From contig CAWBLP010000005.1 in NCBI GenBank assembly GCA_963789495.1, forward strand, positions 124,001 to 188,000: a stretch of DNA of 64,000 nucleotides, written 5' to 3'. The DNA comes from CAWBLP01 sp963789495 (GTDB lineage Bacteria; Pseudomonadota; Alphaproteobacteria; Acetobacterales; Acetobacteraceae). A program made the translations under genes and the position numbers. The notes beneath the pieces are model-generated. The model had not been told where the DNA came from. It did no database searches and worked only from the letters and a program-made list of their open reading frames with translations. Shown here piece after piece: positions 55,445 to 64,000 of this stretch (positions are counted from its first letter, which is position 1; each line of letters begins with the position of its first letter).

Positions 55445-57285
55445 TGCCCGACTCCCTTCTGCGCGTGCTGGCCTGTGGCAGTGTTGATGATGGGAAGTCC
55501 ACCCTTATCGGCCGGTTGCTGTTCGAGTGCGGTACGATCCCCGACGACGTGATGGTGGCGTTGGAGCGTGATTCCCGCCGCTTCGGCACGGTGGAAGGCG
55601 GCATGGATTACGCGCTGCTGGTGGACGGGCTCTCAGCGGAACGCGACCAGGGCATCACGATCGATGTCGCGTATCGTTTCTTCGAGACGCCGCGGCGCCG
55701 CTTCATTCTGGCTGACGCGCCCGGCCACCAGCAATACACCCGCAACATGGTCACCGGTGCGTCCAACTCGGACCTGGCGATCGTCCTGATCGACGCCCGC
55801 AAGGGCGTGTTGGATCAGACGCGGCGGCATGCCGCCATAGCGTCATTGCTGGGCATTCGTGACGTCGTTCTGGCGGTGAACAAAATGGATCTGGTCGGGT
55901 TCGACCGGGCCATCTTTGAGCAAATCGTCGCCGACTTCCACGCGGTGCTTGGCCGGCTGAAGGCGCTTTCCGTCACCGCCATCCCGGTTTGCGCGCGTGA
56001 CGGCGACAACGTAACCAGCGGCAGCGACCGCATGCCCTGGTATCAAGGCACGACATTGCTGGCGGCACTGGAATCGGCGGAGCCGGGCCATGATGGAGCG
56101 TCCCAGCCGTTCCGCATGCCGGTGCAGTTGGTCAATCGACCCGATCATACATTCCGCGGTTACGTCGGCACTGTCGCCACCGGCACGGTCCAGATCGGCA
56201 GCGCGGTCGTCAACCCGAGCTCGCGCACCGAGGCGAAGGTCACCCGCCTGGTCACCATGGACGGCGATCTGTCGGAGGCGCGGTCCGGCCAGCCGGTCAC
56301 GATCGTCCTGGACCGCGAAATCGACGTTTCGCGTGGCGATGTGCTGTCCGCCGCACCGGCACCGCAACTGGCCGACCGCGTCAGTGCCTGGGTTGTCTGG
56401 ATGGACGATACGCCACTGTTCCGCGGCCGGGCCTATCAATTCATGCTGGGCACGAGCAGTGTTATTGGAACGGTGACCGATATCACCAACCGGCTGGACA
56501 TCGAGACACTGCAAGAAATTGCGGTGCGCGAGCTGCACATGAACGAAATCGGCCGCGTGACGATTTCGCTGTCGCATTCGGTGGCCTGCGAAAGCTACGA
56601 GGTAAGCCGCGACCTGGGTGGCTTCATCCTGGCGGACCGATTGACGCGCAACACCGTCGGCGCCGGCATGGTAACGGAACTGCGAGCGGGCCGCAGCGAT
56701 GTCTACTGGCATCGGTTGGACGTGGACAAGGCGGCGCGCGCCGCACTGAACGGGCAGAAGCCTTCGGTCCTGTGGTTCACTGGATTGTCGGGTGCGGGCA
56801 AATCGACCATCGCCAACCTGGTGGAGAAGCGGCTGCACGCGATGGGCCGCCACACCATGGTGCTGGATGGCGACAATGTCCGCCATGGTCTCAACCGTGA
56901 TCTGGGCTTCTCTGAAGCGGACCGGGTGGAGAACATCCGCCGCGTCGCCGAGGTGGCGAAGCTGTTCGTCGATGCCGGACTGATCGTGCTGGTTTCGTTC
57001 ATTTCGCCGTATCGAGCGGAGCGCATGCTGGCGCGCGACGCGGTGGCGAAGGACGAGTTCCTGGAGATCTTCGTCGATACCCCGGTCGAGGAATGCCGTC
57101 GGCGTGACCCGAAGGGCCTGTATCAGCGGGCCGATGCCGGCCAGCTGCGCAATTTCACCGGCGTCGATGCGCCTTATGAGGAGCCGCTGGATCCCGAGAT
57201 CCGGCTGCGCACGCTGGAGGGCACGCCGGAGGTTCTGGCGGAGCAGGTGGTTGACGCGCTTCGGAGCCAAGGCTTCATCAGCTGA
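55444..57285 (+). CDS. cysNC: Bifunctional sulfate adenylyltransferase subunit 1 / APS kinase
   Basis: A 613-residue fusion. The N-terminal CysN GTPase has ACGSVDDGKSTLIGRLLF (G1), DAPGHQQYTRNM (G3) and VNKMDLV (G4), followed by beta-barrel domains. From about residue 440 the CysC kinase has WFTGLSGAGKSTIANLVEKRL, DGDNVRHGLNRDLGFS and FISPYRAERMLAR. It activates sulfate to APS with CysD, then phosphorylates APS to PAPS. The fusion is common in proteobacteria. It is the last gene of the operon, followed by a repeat-bearing region. Confidence 0.95.
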   Translation: MPDSLLRVLACGSVDDGKSTLIGRLLFECGTIPDDVMVALERDSRRFGTVEGGMDYALLVDGLSAERDQGITIDVAYRFFETPRRRFILADAPGHQQYTRNMVTGASNSDLAIVLIDARKGVLDQTRRHAAIASLLGIRDVVLAVNKMDLVGFDRAIFEQIVADFHAVLGRLKALSVTAIPVCARDGDNVTSGSDRMPWYQGTTLLAALESAEPGHDGASQPFRMPVQLVNRPDHTFRGYVGTVATGTVQIGSAVVNPSSRTEAKVTRLVTMDGDLSEARSGQPVTIVLDREIDVSRGDVLSAAPAPQLADRVSAWVVWMDDTPLFRGRAYQFMLGTSSVIGTVTDITNRLDIETLQEIAVRELHMNEIGRVTISLSHSVACESYEVSRDLGGFILADRLTRNTVGAGMVTELRAGRSDVYWHRLDVDKAARAALNGQKPSVLWFTGLSGAGKSTIANLVEKRLHAMGRHTMVLDGDNVRHGLNRDLGFSEADRVENIRRVAEVAKLFVDAGLIVLVSFISPYRAERMLARDAVAKDEFLEIFVDTPVEECRRRDPKGLYQRADAGQLRNFTGVDAPYEEPLDPEIRLRTLEGTPEVLAEQVVDALRSQGFIS

Positions 57286-57867
57286 GCGGCGGCGGCAGGC
57301 GGGGACCAAGCCTGATTTCTCACGAATCGCTGCGCCGGTTGTTTCGTACATCGATCGTGGCGAAGCGACGTGCTGGCAGTCGGTGGTCGCTTACAGATCG
57401 ATCGCTTTGGTCGTGGCAAAGGGCCAGGGCCCCAATGGGCGTTGGGATAGCGCAAAACGCGGCCTGCGAGTAGCCCACTTCCCGTCATGGCCGGACTTGA
57501 CCGCGGAAGCATCAGGATAGCGGCGCTGGCGGCAAGCAATCTTCCCCTCCCGCAGCCGCCTTCCTGACCCCCCATCAATGGGCGCTGCCCCTTGCACCCC
57601 GCCAAGGGTTCAGCTCTGTCATGTAAATCGAGGTGGTGAGCGGCGGTGTAGAAGGAATTCCCAAAAATACAGCCATAAATAGAATATTCTGCTAAAGCGG
57701 TGCGGGCCAGGACGCTGGACGATTTGGAACCGAATCGACTCCAAAGGCGAGAATTTGCTTGAGGTCAAGGAAGCAACGCCTTCCTGGTGGGATTCGGGGC
57801 ACGCCCCGATCCACCACCAGCGCGGATACGTGGCACATGCCGCGAACTCTGCCTGAGCCGCGGCGAC
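57286..57867. repeat. Intergenic region with degenerate copies of two repeat families
   Basis: No gene is seen in these 582 bases. Near 57480 a partial palindromic repeat begins CCCGTCATGGCCGG, related to the pair at 8062-8166. From about 57561 to 57810 there is a degraded relative of the 227-bp element at 44080: shared blocks include CTTGCACCCCGCCAAGGG on the left and TTCCTGGTGGGATTCGGGGC on the right. An A/T-rich segment (57640-57700) lies between them and has no counterpart in the other copy. Confidence 0.55.
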
Positions 57868-59665
57868 TCAACCCAGCGCATCGCGGAGGCGGCGGCTGCC
57901 GCGTTCTCGGACATCGGCATTTGGTGCCATGGCCTTGATCCCCGCCTGTAGTTCGGCCCGTTTTTCGTGGATCGACACCAGGACCGGTCCCATCGGCACG
58001 CCCAGATCGACCAGCACCGCTTCGGACAGCTGCAGGCTCGCCTCGATCGTTTCCGGCACCGCGTCGGAGGCGCCGGTGCGATACAGGTGCGCGGCGTGCT
58101 TTGCGTCTCGTGCCCGGGCGACGATCAGCAGGTCCGGCCGTGCCTCCCGCGCTGCAGCGACCAGGGCATCGGCCGACTCGGTATCGTCCAGGGTGACCAC
58201 CAGGGCGCGGGCGGTGTCCAGGTTCAGGTGGCGCAGCAGCTCGGTGCGCGTCATGTCGCCGTAATAGACCGACCGTCCGTGGCGCCGTTCCCGCGCCACG
58301 CGGTCGGGATCGCGATCGATCGCGACATAGGCCAGCCCGTGCCGTTCCAGCAGCCCCGCCACCATCTGCCCGACGCGGCCGAACCCGGCGATGATCACCC
58401 GCGGTAAATCACCTGCTGAGTCCGGCAGCACCAATGCCCGGTCCACCGGCGCCGGCGTCGTGAGCCGAGGTGCCAGACGCCCCCCAACCGCAGACAGCAA
58501 CGGGATTGCGGCCATGGTCAGTGCGGTGACCAACAGCACGACCCCCGCCGCATCATCGCCGAGCAGGCGCTCACCCGTACCCACCGCGACAATGATGAAG
58601 CCGAATTCGCCGCCGGGGCCCAGCAGCAGGCCACTCTGCAGCCCGTGTGCCCACGCGATGCCGAACACCCGCATCAGACCGGCAATCACCACGGCCTTCA
58701 GCGCCACCACGCCGCAAGCGATCGCCAGCACCGCCAGCGGATGCGCCGCCAGAGTGCGCAGATCCAGGCTCATGCCAACCGAGATCAGGAACACACCGAC
58801 CAACAGGCCTTTGAACGGCTCGATCGTCACCTCGACCTGACGGCGATATTCCGTGCCGGCCAGCAGCAGGCCGCCGATCAATGCACCCAGCGCCATGGAC
58901 AGGCCAGCCGATGCGGTGGCCAGGCCGCTGGCGATCACCACCAGCAGGCAGGCGGCGACGAAGAACTCCGGACTGCGGGTGCGTGCGACGCTGCGAAACA
59001 GCGGACGCAGCACCAGGCGGCCCACCACGGCGATGACGGCCACCGCCAGCAGCGCCTGGCCGATCGCCTGCACGAAGCCGAACAGTCCGGCGGTGCCACT
59101 GTTGGGCGACAACGCAACCAGGGCGAACAGCACAGGCACGACCGACAGGTCCTGGAACAGCAGCACGGCGAAGCTGCTGCGGCCGGTCGGTGTGTTGAGT
59201 CGCTTTTCGTCCGACAGAACCTGCAACACGACCGCGGTGGACGACATCGCGAGCGCAATGCCGATTACCGCCGCCTCGCCGTTGGGATAGCCGAGGTACA
59301 CGGATTACGCCGGCGACCGCCACGGCGCATAGCGCGACCTGCGCAGCACCGAGGCCGAACACCAGCCGGCGCATCAACCACAGCCGCTCGAACGACAGCT
59401 CCAGCCCGATCATGAACATCAGCAGCACCACGCCGAGTTCGGCAATCGGTTCGATCGCATGGCGGTCGTTGATGCTGACGGCGGCGAGAAACGGCAGCCG
59501 TCCGGACAGGGCGCCGAAGCCGAACGGGCCGACCGCCATGCCGACCAGCATGTAGGCCAGCACGGGACTGAAGCGCAGGCGTTGCACCAACGGTATGACA
59601 ACGCCGGCGGCGCCGAGGACGATCAGCGCCTCTCGATAGGTGGATATGTCGTGCGCGGTTTCCAT
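57868..59665 (-). pseudogene. KefB/KefC-type K+/H+ antiporter (CPA2 with RCK domain), one frameshift
   Basis: The N-terminal frame, from 59665, starts METAHDISTYREALIVLGAAGVVIPL and runs through ELGVVLLMFMIGLELSFERL to VAVAGVI. The rest is read from about 59301 in another frame: YLGYPNGEAAVIGIALAMSSTAVV, the remaining membrane segments, then a cytosolic nucleotide-binding RCK domain with VIIAGFGRVGQMVAGLLERHG. One missing base near 59300 explains the break. Restored, it is about 598 residues, the normal size of a glutathione- or NAD-gated potassium efflux antiporter. As read, the second frame has no start of its own, so the gene appears inactive unless the indel is an assembly error. It is divergent from a K+ channel gene. 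Confidence 0.82.
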
Positions 59666-60017
59666 GCGACCTGTTTAGCAGGTCGGTGGTCGGTGAGTGC
59701 ACGGGGTGAACCATTGAGGTGAGCCACTGTCGCCGCACTGCTGCCGCGGACATCGGCTGACACACATGGCGCGGTACTCAGGCCGTATCCTTTCGGGGTT
59801 TCCGTATTCGCTCTACGTTCAGCTCGCGGCCAGGGCGCGATGTTGGCGGTGGCCATGCCGTCGGCCGCCACCGCGACGCCTCAGTGGGCCACGCCGTTCA
59901 GAGGCAGGGCATGGCCGGCAGGCAAGTGGTGCCCGCGCCGAACCTTGTGACGTCGCAGGCATTTGCATCGCCACGTCGCGCAGCGTATCGGGATTCTCGT
60001 TTCTAAGGACATTTTTG
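59666..60017. other. Divergent intergenic region between antiporter and channel genes
   Basis: A 352-base gap between two divergent K+ transport genes. An open frame runs through it in phase with the channel gene but lacks protein character, being rich in Arg and Ala, and is taken as non-coding. It must contain promoters for both sides; no clear -35/-10 pair or operator palindrome could be picked out by eye. Confidence 0.4.
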
Positions 60018-61181
60018 GTGGCCCTCAAAACGATGCAGGCTCGAGCCATGGCAATGCGGTGCGATGCGATTCTCCGCTTGTGGCGGCTCGCTTCCGCAGC
60101 GGCGCTGCTCACCATCGTGATCCTGATGCTGTCATTCCAGGTGCAAGCCGAACCACCCCAGCTCGCCGTCCCGCCCGATTTGGCGCAACGCGAACTGGTG
60201 ATCGGCACCAAGGTGGCGCCGCCATTCGTGATGAAGTCGGATGATGGCCAATGGCACGGCATCAGCATCGAATTGTGGCAGAGGATCGCGAACCGGCTCC
60301 ACCTTCGCTACCGGTTCCAGGAGAGCGATCTGCAGGGGCTGATCGACGGCGTCTCCGACGGACGGTTCGATGCGGGCATCGCCGCACTGACCATCACGGC
60401 GGCGCGCGAAGCAGTGCTGGATTTCTCGCAGCCTTACTACACCGCGGGCCTGGGGATTGCGGTGCCGGCCTCGCAGAGCGGCTGGTGGCCGATCATCCGC
60501 AGCATCTTCTCGCTGGGTTTCATCCAGGTGGTGCTGGCCCTGGCCATGCTGCTCGCCGGGGTCGGTCTGCTGATCTGGCTGTTCGAGCGGCGCGGCAACC
60601 AGCAGTTCGGCGGTGGCCTGCTGAAGGGGATCGGCGCGGGCTTTTGGTGGTCGGCGGTGACCATGACCACCGTCGGCTATGGCGACAAGGCACCCACCAC
60701 CGTGCCGGGCCGTCTGCTGGCGGTGGCATGGATGTTCACCTCGGTGATCGTGATCTCGACCTTTACCGCCGGTATCACCACCGCACTAACCACCAGCCAG
60801 CTGGCCGGGCACGTCCAGACGGTGAGTGATCTGCACACGGTGCGGGTTGGCGCGGTGACGGGCTCTTCGACCACGGATTATCTGACCGCGCAACAAACCC
60901 ACTATATTGGCTATCCTGACCCCAATGGAGCGCTGAAGGCTTTGGCGAGCGACCGCGTGGACGCGGTGGTGTACGACCGTCCGCTATTGGCCTGGCTGAT
61001 CAAGCAGGGCTTCGCCGAACATCTGCGCGTGCTGCCGCTGACCTTCGATAAGCAGACCTATGGAATTGCTCTGCCGGTAGGCAGCGAGCTGCGGGAGCCG
61101 CTGGATCGTGTGCTGCTACAGGAAATAGGCAGCGACTGGTGGCAGCAGCTGGTGTTTCGCTACCTGGACGAACGGACCTAA
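60018..61181 (+). CDS. Prokaryotic ionotropic glutamate receptor-like K+ channel (GluR0-type)
   Basis: A 387-residue protein with the domain order of GluR0. A signal/membrane segment (about residues 20-44) is followed by binding lobe S1 (VIGTKVAPPFVM to PYYTAGLGIAV, with the amino-acid-binding Arg in ITAAREAVLDFSQPY). TM1 is at about 168-188. A pore loop with the potassium filter TTVGYGDKAP is near 217-226. TM2 is at about 232-258. Lobe S2 (VRVGAVTGSSTTDYL to DRVDAVVYDRPLL) ends the protein. Such proteins bind an amino acid outside the inner membrane and gate K+ flow. The start is GTG 60018 with AAGGAC upstream; ATG 60033 is possible. The TAA stop includes an IS insertion site. Confidence 0.85.
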   Translation: MALKTMQARAMAMRCDAILRLWRLASAAALLTIVILMLSFQVQAEPPQLAVPPDLAQRELVIGTKVAPPFVMKSDDGQWHGISIELWQRIANRLHLRYRFQESDLQGLIDGVSDGRFDAGIAALTITAAREAVLDFSQPYYTAGLGIAVPASQSGWWPIIRSIFSLGFIQVVLALAMLLAGVGLLIWLFERRGNQQFGGGLLKGIGAGFWWSAVTMTTVGYGDKAPTTVPGRLLAVAWMFTSVIVISTFTAGITTALTTSQLAGHVQTVSDLHTVRVGAVTGSSTTDYLTAQQTHYIGYPDPNGALKALASDRVDAVVYDRPLLAWLIKQGFAEHLRVLPLTFDKQTYGIALPVGSELREPLDRVLLQEIGSDWWQQLVFRYLDERT

Positions 61182-62244
61182 GCAGAGATTCGTTGGTTGC
61201 CCAACGGAAGTGGCGCTCGGTCCTGATTGAGCGCACTCACGGCTTGGTGGATCGCCCCATCGAGTTGCTCGGGATCGGCGAAGGTCTGATGGGCGAGATG
61301 ATGCGCCTTGAGGTCCCGCCAGACGCCTTCGATGTCATTGAGCTCTGGCGCATACTTAGGGAGCCACTCGACGGTGAGCCAATGGGCACGGGCGGCGAGC
61401 GCTGCCCGGGAGAGTTTGCTGGTGTGGATTGGACCATTGTCCTCGACCAGAACCACCGGTTTGACAGGCTGTCCGGGCTTGGGCCCGTAGAGCCGGTCCA
61501 GTTGTTCGAGATGGGCGATGAAGTCGCTGCTGCGCTTGGTCGGACTGGTGTGCACGATGAGCTGGCGCGTGACGTGATCGAACGAACCCACCATCGCCAC
61601 CTTCCTGGCTTGTCCTGGCGCAGGAACACGTAAATCAGCGCCTGCCTTCGCCCAGACCCGGGCGAGATAGGGATGCGTCAGCGCCTCGCTCTCGTCGCCG
61701 TAAAGCAAAACGATGTCGCCAGCGGTGGCCTGCTGTTTGCGCAGTTGCAGGCGCAGACCAACCCGCTCGACATCGGCGGCAACCTGGCGCCCCTTCAGCG
61801 TGTGCCGCGGACGCCGCCAGCGGAACTTTTTTTGCGCAGAGCCTTGGACAATTGCGAGCGGCTGATACGCACGCCCTCGCGGTTTTCGATTTCGGCGCGC
61901 AACCGGGGAATGGTCCAGTTGTGCCGATCCGCCACAGGTTCCTCGAGGAGCGGCACCGCAACACGCAGGGCTGCCTCGCTCTTCATCGGTGCCGGCCCGG
62001 GTGCGACGGTGGCCTTCAAGGCCGCGATACCGCCACGCATGAAGTCGCTCCGCCACAGGCGGACCGTGTCCTCGCGCACGCCAAATGCCTCGGCAATCCG
62101 CGCGCTGGTCCAGCCAGCCAATGTCAGACGAACGGCTCGGGCGCGGTCTGCCTCGCCACGATCACGCGAACCGGCGAGCGCCACCAGAGCCGCTTGTTGC
62201 TCTTCGCTCGCTGAAAGGGGCGATCTGCCCGTCATGTCCTGCAC
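61178..62244 (-). CDS. IS630-family transposase made by -1 frameshifting
   Basis: Two overlapping frames make one DDE transposase. Frame 1 (62244 to 61795) begins MQDMTGRSPLSASEEQQAAL, has the helix-turn-helix ARIAEAFGVREDTVRLW and runs to LSKALRKK. At 61827-61833 the minus strand reads A-AAA-AAG, a slippery heptamer. A -1 slip continues KFRWRRPRHTLKGRQ in frame 2, with the catalytic acids in LLYGDESEAL, VVLVEDNGPIHTS and YAPELNDIEGVW. The full product is about 355 residues. The TAG stop (61178-61180) is formed from the TA target copy plus one flanking base. Confidence 0.85.
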
Positions 62245-62309
62245 CCTGCGAATTGGTGCCGGCAGCGAATTGGACCTACCATCCGTTGGTCAAGCTGACG
62301 GATTCTGCT
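61181..62309 (-). mobile_element. IS630-family insertion sequence, second type
   Basis: About 1.13 kb flanked by TA at 61179-61180 and 62310-62311. The terminal inverted repeats begin AGCAGA on both ends (AGCAGAGATTCGT against AGCAGAATCCGT). It is unrelated in sequence to copies A and B. Joining the flanks through one TA gives GGACCTAGGGG, so the upstream channel gene originally ended in TAG and now ends in TAA: the insertion changed the stop codon but not the protein. Confidence 0.88.
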
Positions 62310-62366
62310 TAGGGGAACCGGGGTCGTGTCGTCTGCACGCCGCCCGATTCCCCTTGTTTCGGGCCG

Positions 62367-62789
62367 CTACGGATCGATGCGGGCCGAAGCTGAGCCGCTG
62401 ACCACTTCCTTGCCGTCCTGATTGGTGGTGCTCAGCGCCAGGTCGACGAAATGCTGCCCGCCTTCCTCACGCAGCGCGGTGACGGTCGCCTTGGCATCCA
62501 GGTCGTCGCCCGGCCACACCTGATTGGTGAAGCGCACGCCGAATTTGGTCAGCCTTCCGTCGCCGACATAGTTGGTCAGCATCTTGCCGGTCATGCCCAT
62601 GGTCAGCATGCCATGAGCGAACACCGACGGATAACCCGCCACCTTGGTGGCATACACCTCATCGGCGTGCAGCGGATTGTAGTCGCCGGATGCGCCGCAG
62701 TACATGACGATCTGGGTGCGGGTGAGATTGGTGACCACCCGCTCGCTATGGGTATCGCCAACCTTGAGCTGGCTTGCCTTGAGTGCCAT
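62367..62789 (-). CDS. MaoC-like hot-dog dehydratase
   Basis: A 140-residue hot-dog protein with the hydratase-2 signature VMYCGASGDYNPLHADEVYATKVAGYPSVFAHGML, which contains the catalytic Asp (GDYNPLH) and His. MaoC-like enzymes hydrate enoyl-CoA thioesters. It follows a second hot-dog protein (N-terminal-type) on the same strand with a 12-base gap. The two probably form a heterodimer, with this one supplying the catalytic half. Confidence 0.88.
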   Translation of the reverse strand: MALKASQLKVGDTHSERVVTNLTRTQIVMYCGASGDYNPLHADEVYATKVAGYPSVFAHGMLTMGMTGKMLTNYVGDGRLTKFGVRFTNQVWPGDDLDAKATVTALREEGGQHFVDLALSTTNQDGKEVVSGSASARIDP

Positions 62790-62801
62790 GGCCGAACCTC
62801 C

Positions 62802-63284
62802 TCAACCCTGATCCACGGGACGTTCGGTGGTCACGCCGACGCTGCGCGCCCGCGCCACCAACTCGCCGCTCTGGTCGCGATATTCGGTGATCCGTTCGCG
62901 GAAGGTCAGCTTGCCCGCCCGCTTGCTCTGGCGTTCCCAGGTTTCGCCAGGCTTGGTTTCCACCGACAGCACGTCGCCGGGATGCACCGGACGGATGTAT
63001 TCGAAATGCTGCTCCGCATGCAGTCCACCGCTGGAGGCGGGCTTACCCTCGATGCTGCTCGGGTTCTTGCCGGAGCCGAACCACGGACGATCGGGCCGCC
63101 AGCGCAGATGATAGTCCGGATCGAACTGCGCCACCGCCTGCAGAAAGCTGGGCGGGGCGATCACGGCGCCGACCTCGCTTGCTTTCGCTGCCTCGGCATC
63201 GTGATACACGGGGTTGGTGTCGCCGACTGCGCGGGCGAACATCATGATGTGCGAGGCTTCGACGGGGAAGGTGATTTTGGCCAA
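62802..63284 (-). CDS. MaoC N-terminal-domain-like dehydratase subunit
   Basis: A 160-residue hot-dog protein, AKITFPVEASHIMMFARAVGDTNPVYHDAEAAKASEVGAVIAPPSF, of the FAS1-dehydratase/MaoC-N type that usually lacks the full catalytic pair and shapes the acyl pocket. The start is TTG at 63284, chosen for the GGAGGAACCAG site immediately upstream; no ATG fits. It is the first gene of a pair with the MaoC-like dehydratase and is divergent from the metallophosphoesterase. Confidence 0.82.
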   Translation of the reverse strand: MAKITFPVEASHIMMFARAVGDTNPVYHDAEAAKASEVGAVIAPPSFLQAVAQFDPDYHLRWRPDRPWFGSGKNPSSIEGKPASSGGLHAEQHFEYIRPVHPGDVLSVETKPGETWERQSKRAGKLTFRERITEYRDQSGELVARARSVGVTTERPVDQG

Positions 63285-63356
63285 CTGGTTCCTCCACTGC
63301 TTGGGTTGCGGCAAGCCTAGCAGGACGACGGACATGCGAAAGAGGGGCCGCCTCGC

Positions 63357-64000
63357 GTGAGGCGTCCGCTTCGCCGCGTCGGTGCACAGCGCCGCGCCGC
63401 GCTTGCCTCGGCAGACATCCCGACCTGGAGCGGCCCCCGCCTCCTGCCGGATCGCGCCGATGCCCTGCGTTTCGCCGCTGCCCCGGGTCGCTTGCCGCGG
63501 GGCCGGCGCGTGTACGCGATCGGCGACGTGCATGGCAGCCTCGACCAGCTTCGCGCGCTGCATGCGGTGATCGCCGCCGACCTGGCCGCACGCCCCATCG
63601 GTAACGCGGTGGTGGTGCATCTTGGCGATTACATCGACCACGGGCCGGACAGCGCGGGCGTGCTGGCGCTGCTGATCGCCGGACCGGCGATCCCTGCCGT
63701 GCGCGTGGTCAATCTGATGGGCGAGCACGAGCGCATGCTGCTCGATGCGATGCAGGGCGACCGCGCGGCGGCGACCGACTGGCTGTGGTCCGGTGGCAGG
63801 GCGAGTCTGGCCAGTTGGGGCCTGCCGGCCGAACTGCCGCGGGAGGCATGGGTTGACGCCATTCCGGCCGACCACATCGCCTGGCTGCGGAGCCTGGTCC
63901 TGACCCATCGGGAGGGCGATTACCTGTTCGTGCATGCCGGTATTCGGCCAGGCGTAAAGCTGGCGGACCAGGCGCCGGACGATCTGCTGGGCATTCGCCA
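63357..64000 (+). CDS. Serine/threonine-phosphatase-like metallophosphoesterase (3' end outside window)
   Basis: From the GTG at 63357 (AGAGGGG about 11 bases upstream) the frame is open to the window edge. After a polar leader of about 50 residues, the calcineurin-like fold shows RVYAIGDVHGSLDQL (metal site 1), VHLGDYIDHGPDSAGVL (site 2), VNLMGEHERMLLDAM and LFVHAGIRPG. The third motif is normally GNHE; here it reads GEHE, which changes a metal-ligand Asn. The protein target is unknown, and the C-terminus is missing. Confidence 0.85.
   Translation, partial: MRRPLRRVGAQRRAALASADIPTWSGPRLLPDRADALRFAAAPGRLPRGRRVYAIGDVHGSLDQLRALHAVIAADLAARPIGNAVVVHLGDYIDHGPDSAGVLALLIAGPAIPAVRVVNLMGEHERMLLDAMQGDRAAATDWLWSGGRASLASWGLPAELPREAWVDAIPADHIAWLRSLVLTHREGDYLFVHAGIRPGVKLADQAPDDLLGIR

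Noticed and set aside
59766..60017. In-frame upstream extension of the channel gene
   Set aside because: The residues are Arg/Ala-rich with no signal or domain, and a ribosome-binding site with GTG at 60018 gives a normal signal segment.
1..64000. tRNA, rRNA and CRISPR arrays
   Set aside because: No cloverleaf-like block with a conserved TPsiC arm, no rRNA sequence and no regularly spaced direct repeats were seen. The only tandem repeat is the 15-base array at 34717.

Overview
This is a high-GC chromosomal segment that reads as an alphaproteobacterium, most likely of the Acetobacteraceae/Rhodospirillales type. That is an inference from gene families, GTG/TTG start use and dispersed intergenic repeats; no rRNA marker is present. 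I saw no tRNA, rRNA, CRISPR array or prophage. The window mixes housekeeping genes (rlmH, serC, serA, rnd, htrA, cysD, cysNC) with a large catabolic and accessory fraction.

Layout. 1-2817, minus strand: the 5' end of a sugar-acid kinase (OtnK-like), then a coupled trio made of a divergent 6-pyruvoyl-tetrahydropterin-synthase-like protein, a GT4 glycosyltransferase and a methyltransferase. 2926-5865: a TAXI-type TRAP transporter whose permease ribosome-binding site lies in a strong hairpin. 5965-7928: rlmH and an M16 peptidase. 8394-12344: an oxalate module (GntR regulator, small ORF, oxalyl-CoA decarboxylase, formyl-CoA transferase). 12475-28218: a catabolic region with a decarboxylase-like binding protein, acetamidase/formamidase, two amidases with an AtzG-like small protein, a quinone oxidoreductase, a broken ThDP enzyme, a YejE/YejF transporter half, paired amidohydrolases, an SDR, a MetY-like enzyme and a DsbA/FrnE protein.

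28295-30075 is a decayed methyltransferase gene carrying an IS630 copy. 30112-39239 holds an oxidoreductase, an acyl-CoA dehydrogenase, a GT9 glycosyltransferase, a Zn-alcohol dehydrogenase, an FMN 2-hydroxy-acid oxidase, an MFS carrier and a secreted glycosidase-like protein. 39412-42324 is serC-serA. 42791-53236 contains signalling genes, htrA, rnd and a hybrid histidine kinase split by a second, inverted copy of the same IS630. 53306-57285 has a VWA protein and cysD-cysNC. 57868-61181 has a KefB-like K+/H+ antiporter divergent from a prokaryotic ionotropic glutamate-receptor-type K+ channel. A different IS630, with a -1 frameshift site, sits exactly in the stop codon of that channel gene. 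The window ends with two MaoC-like proteins and the start of a metallophosphoesterase.

A recurring theme is single-base frameshifts. At least nine occur in otherwise intact genes, including serA, the antiporter, two amide-catabolism genes and a ThDP enzyme hit three times. Either the assembly carries indel errors or this part of the genome is decaying; raw reads would decide. The most interesting biology is the pterin-synthase/glycosyltransferase/methyltransferase trio, the glutamate-receptor-like channel beside a K+ antiporter, the hairpin over the TRAP permease start, and a 227-bp structured intergenic element with terminal inverted repeats.
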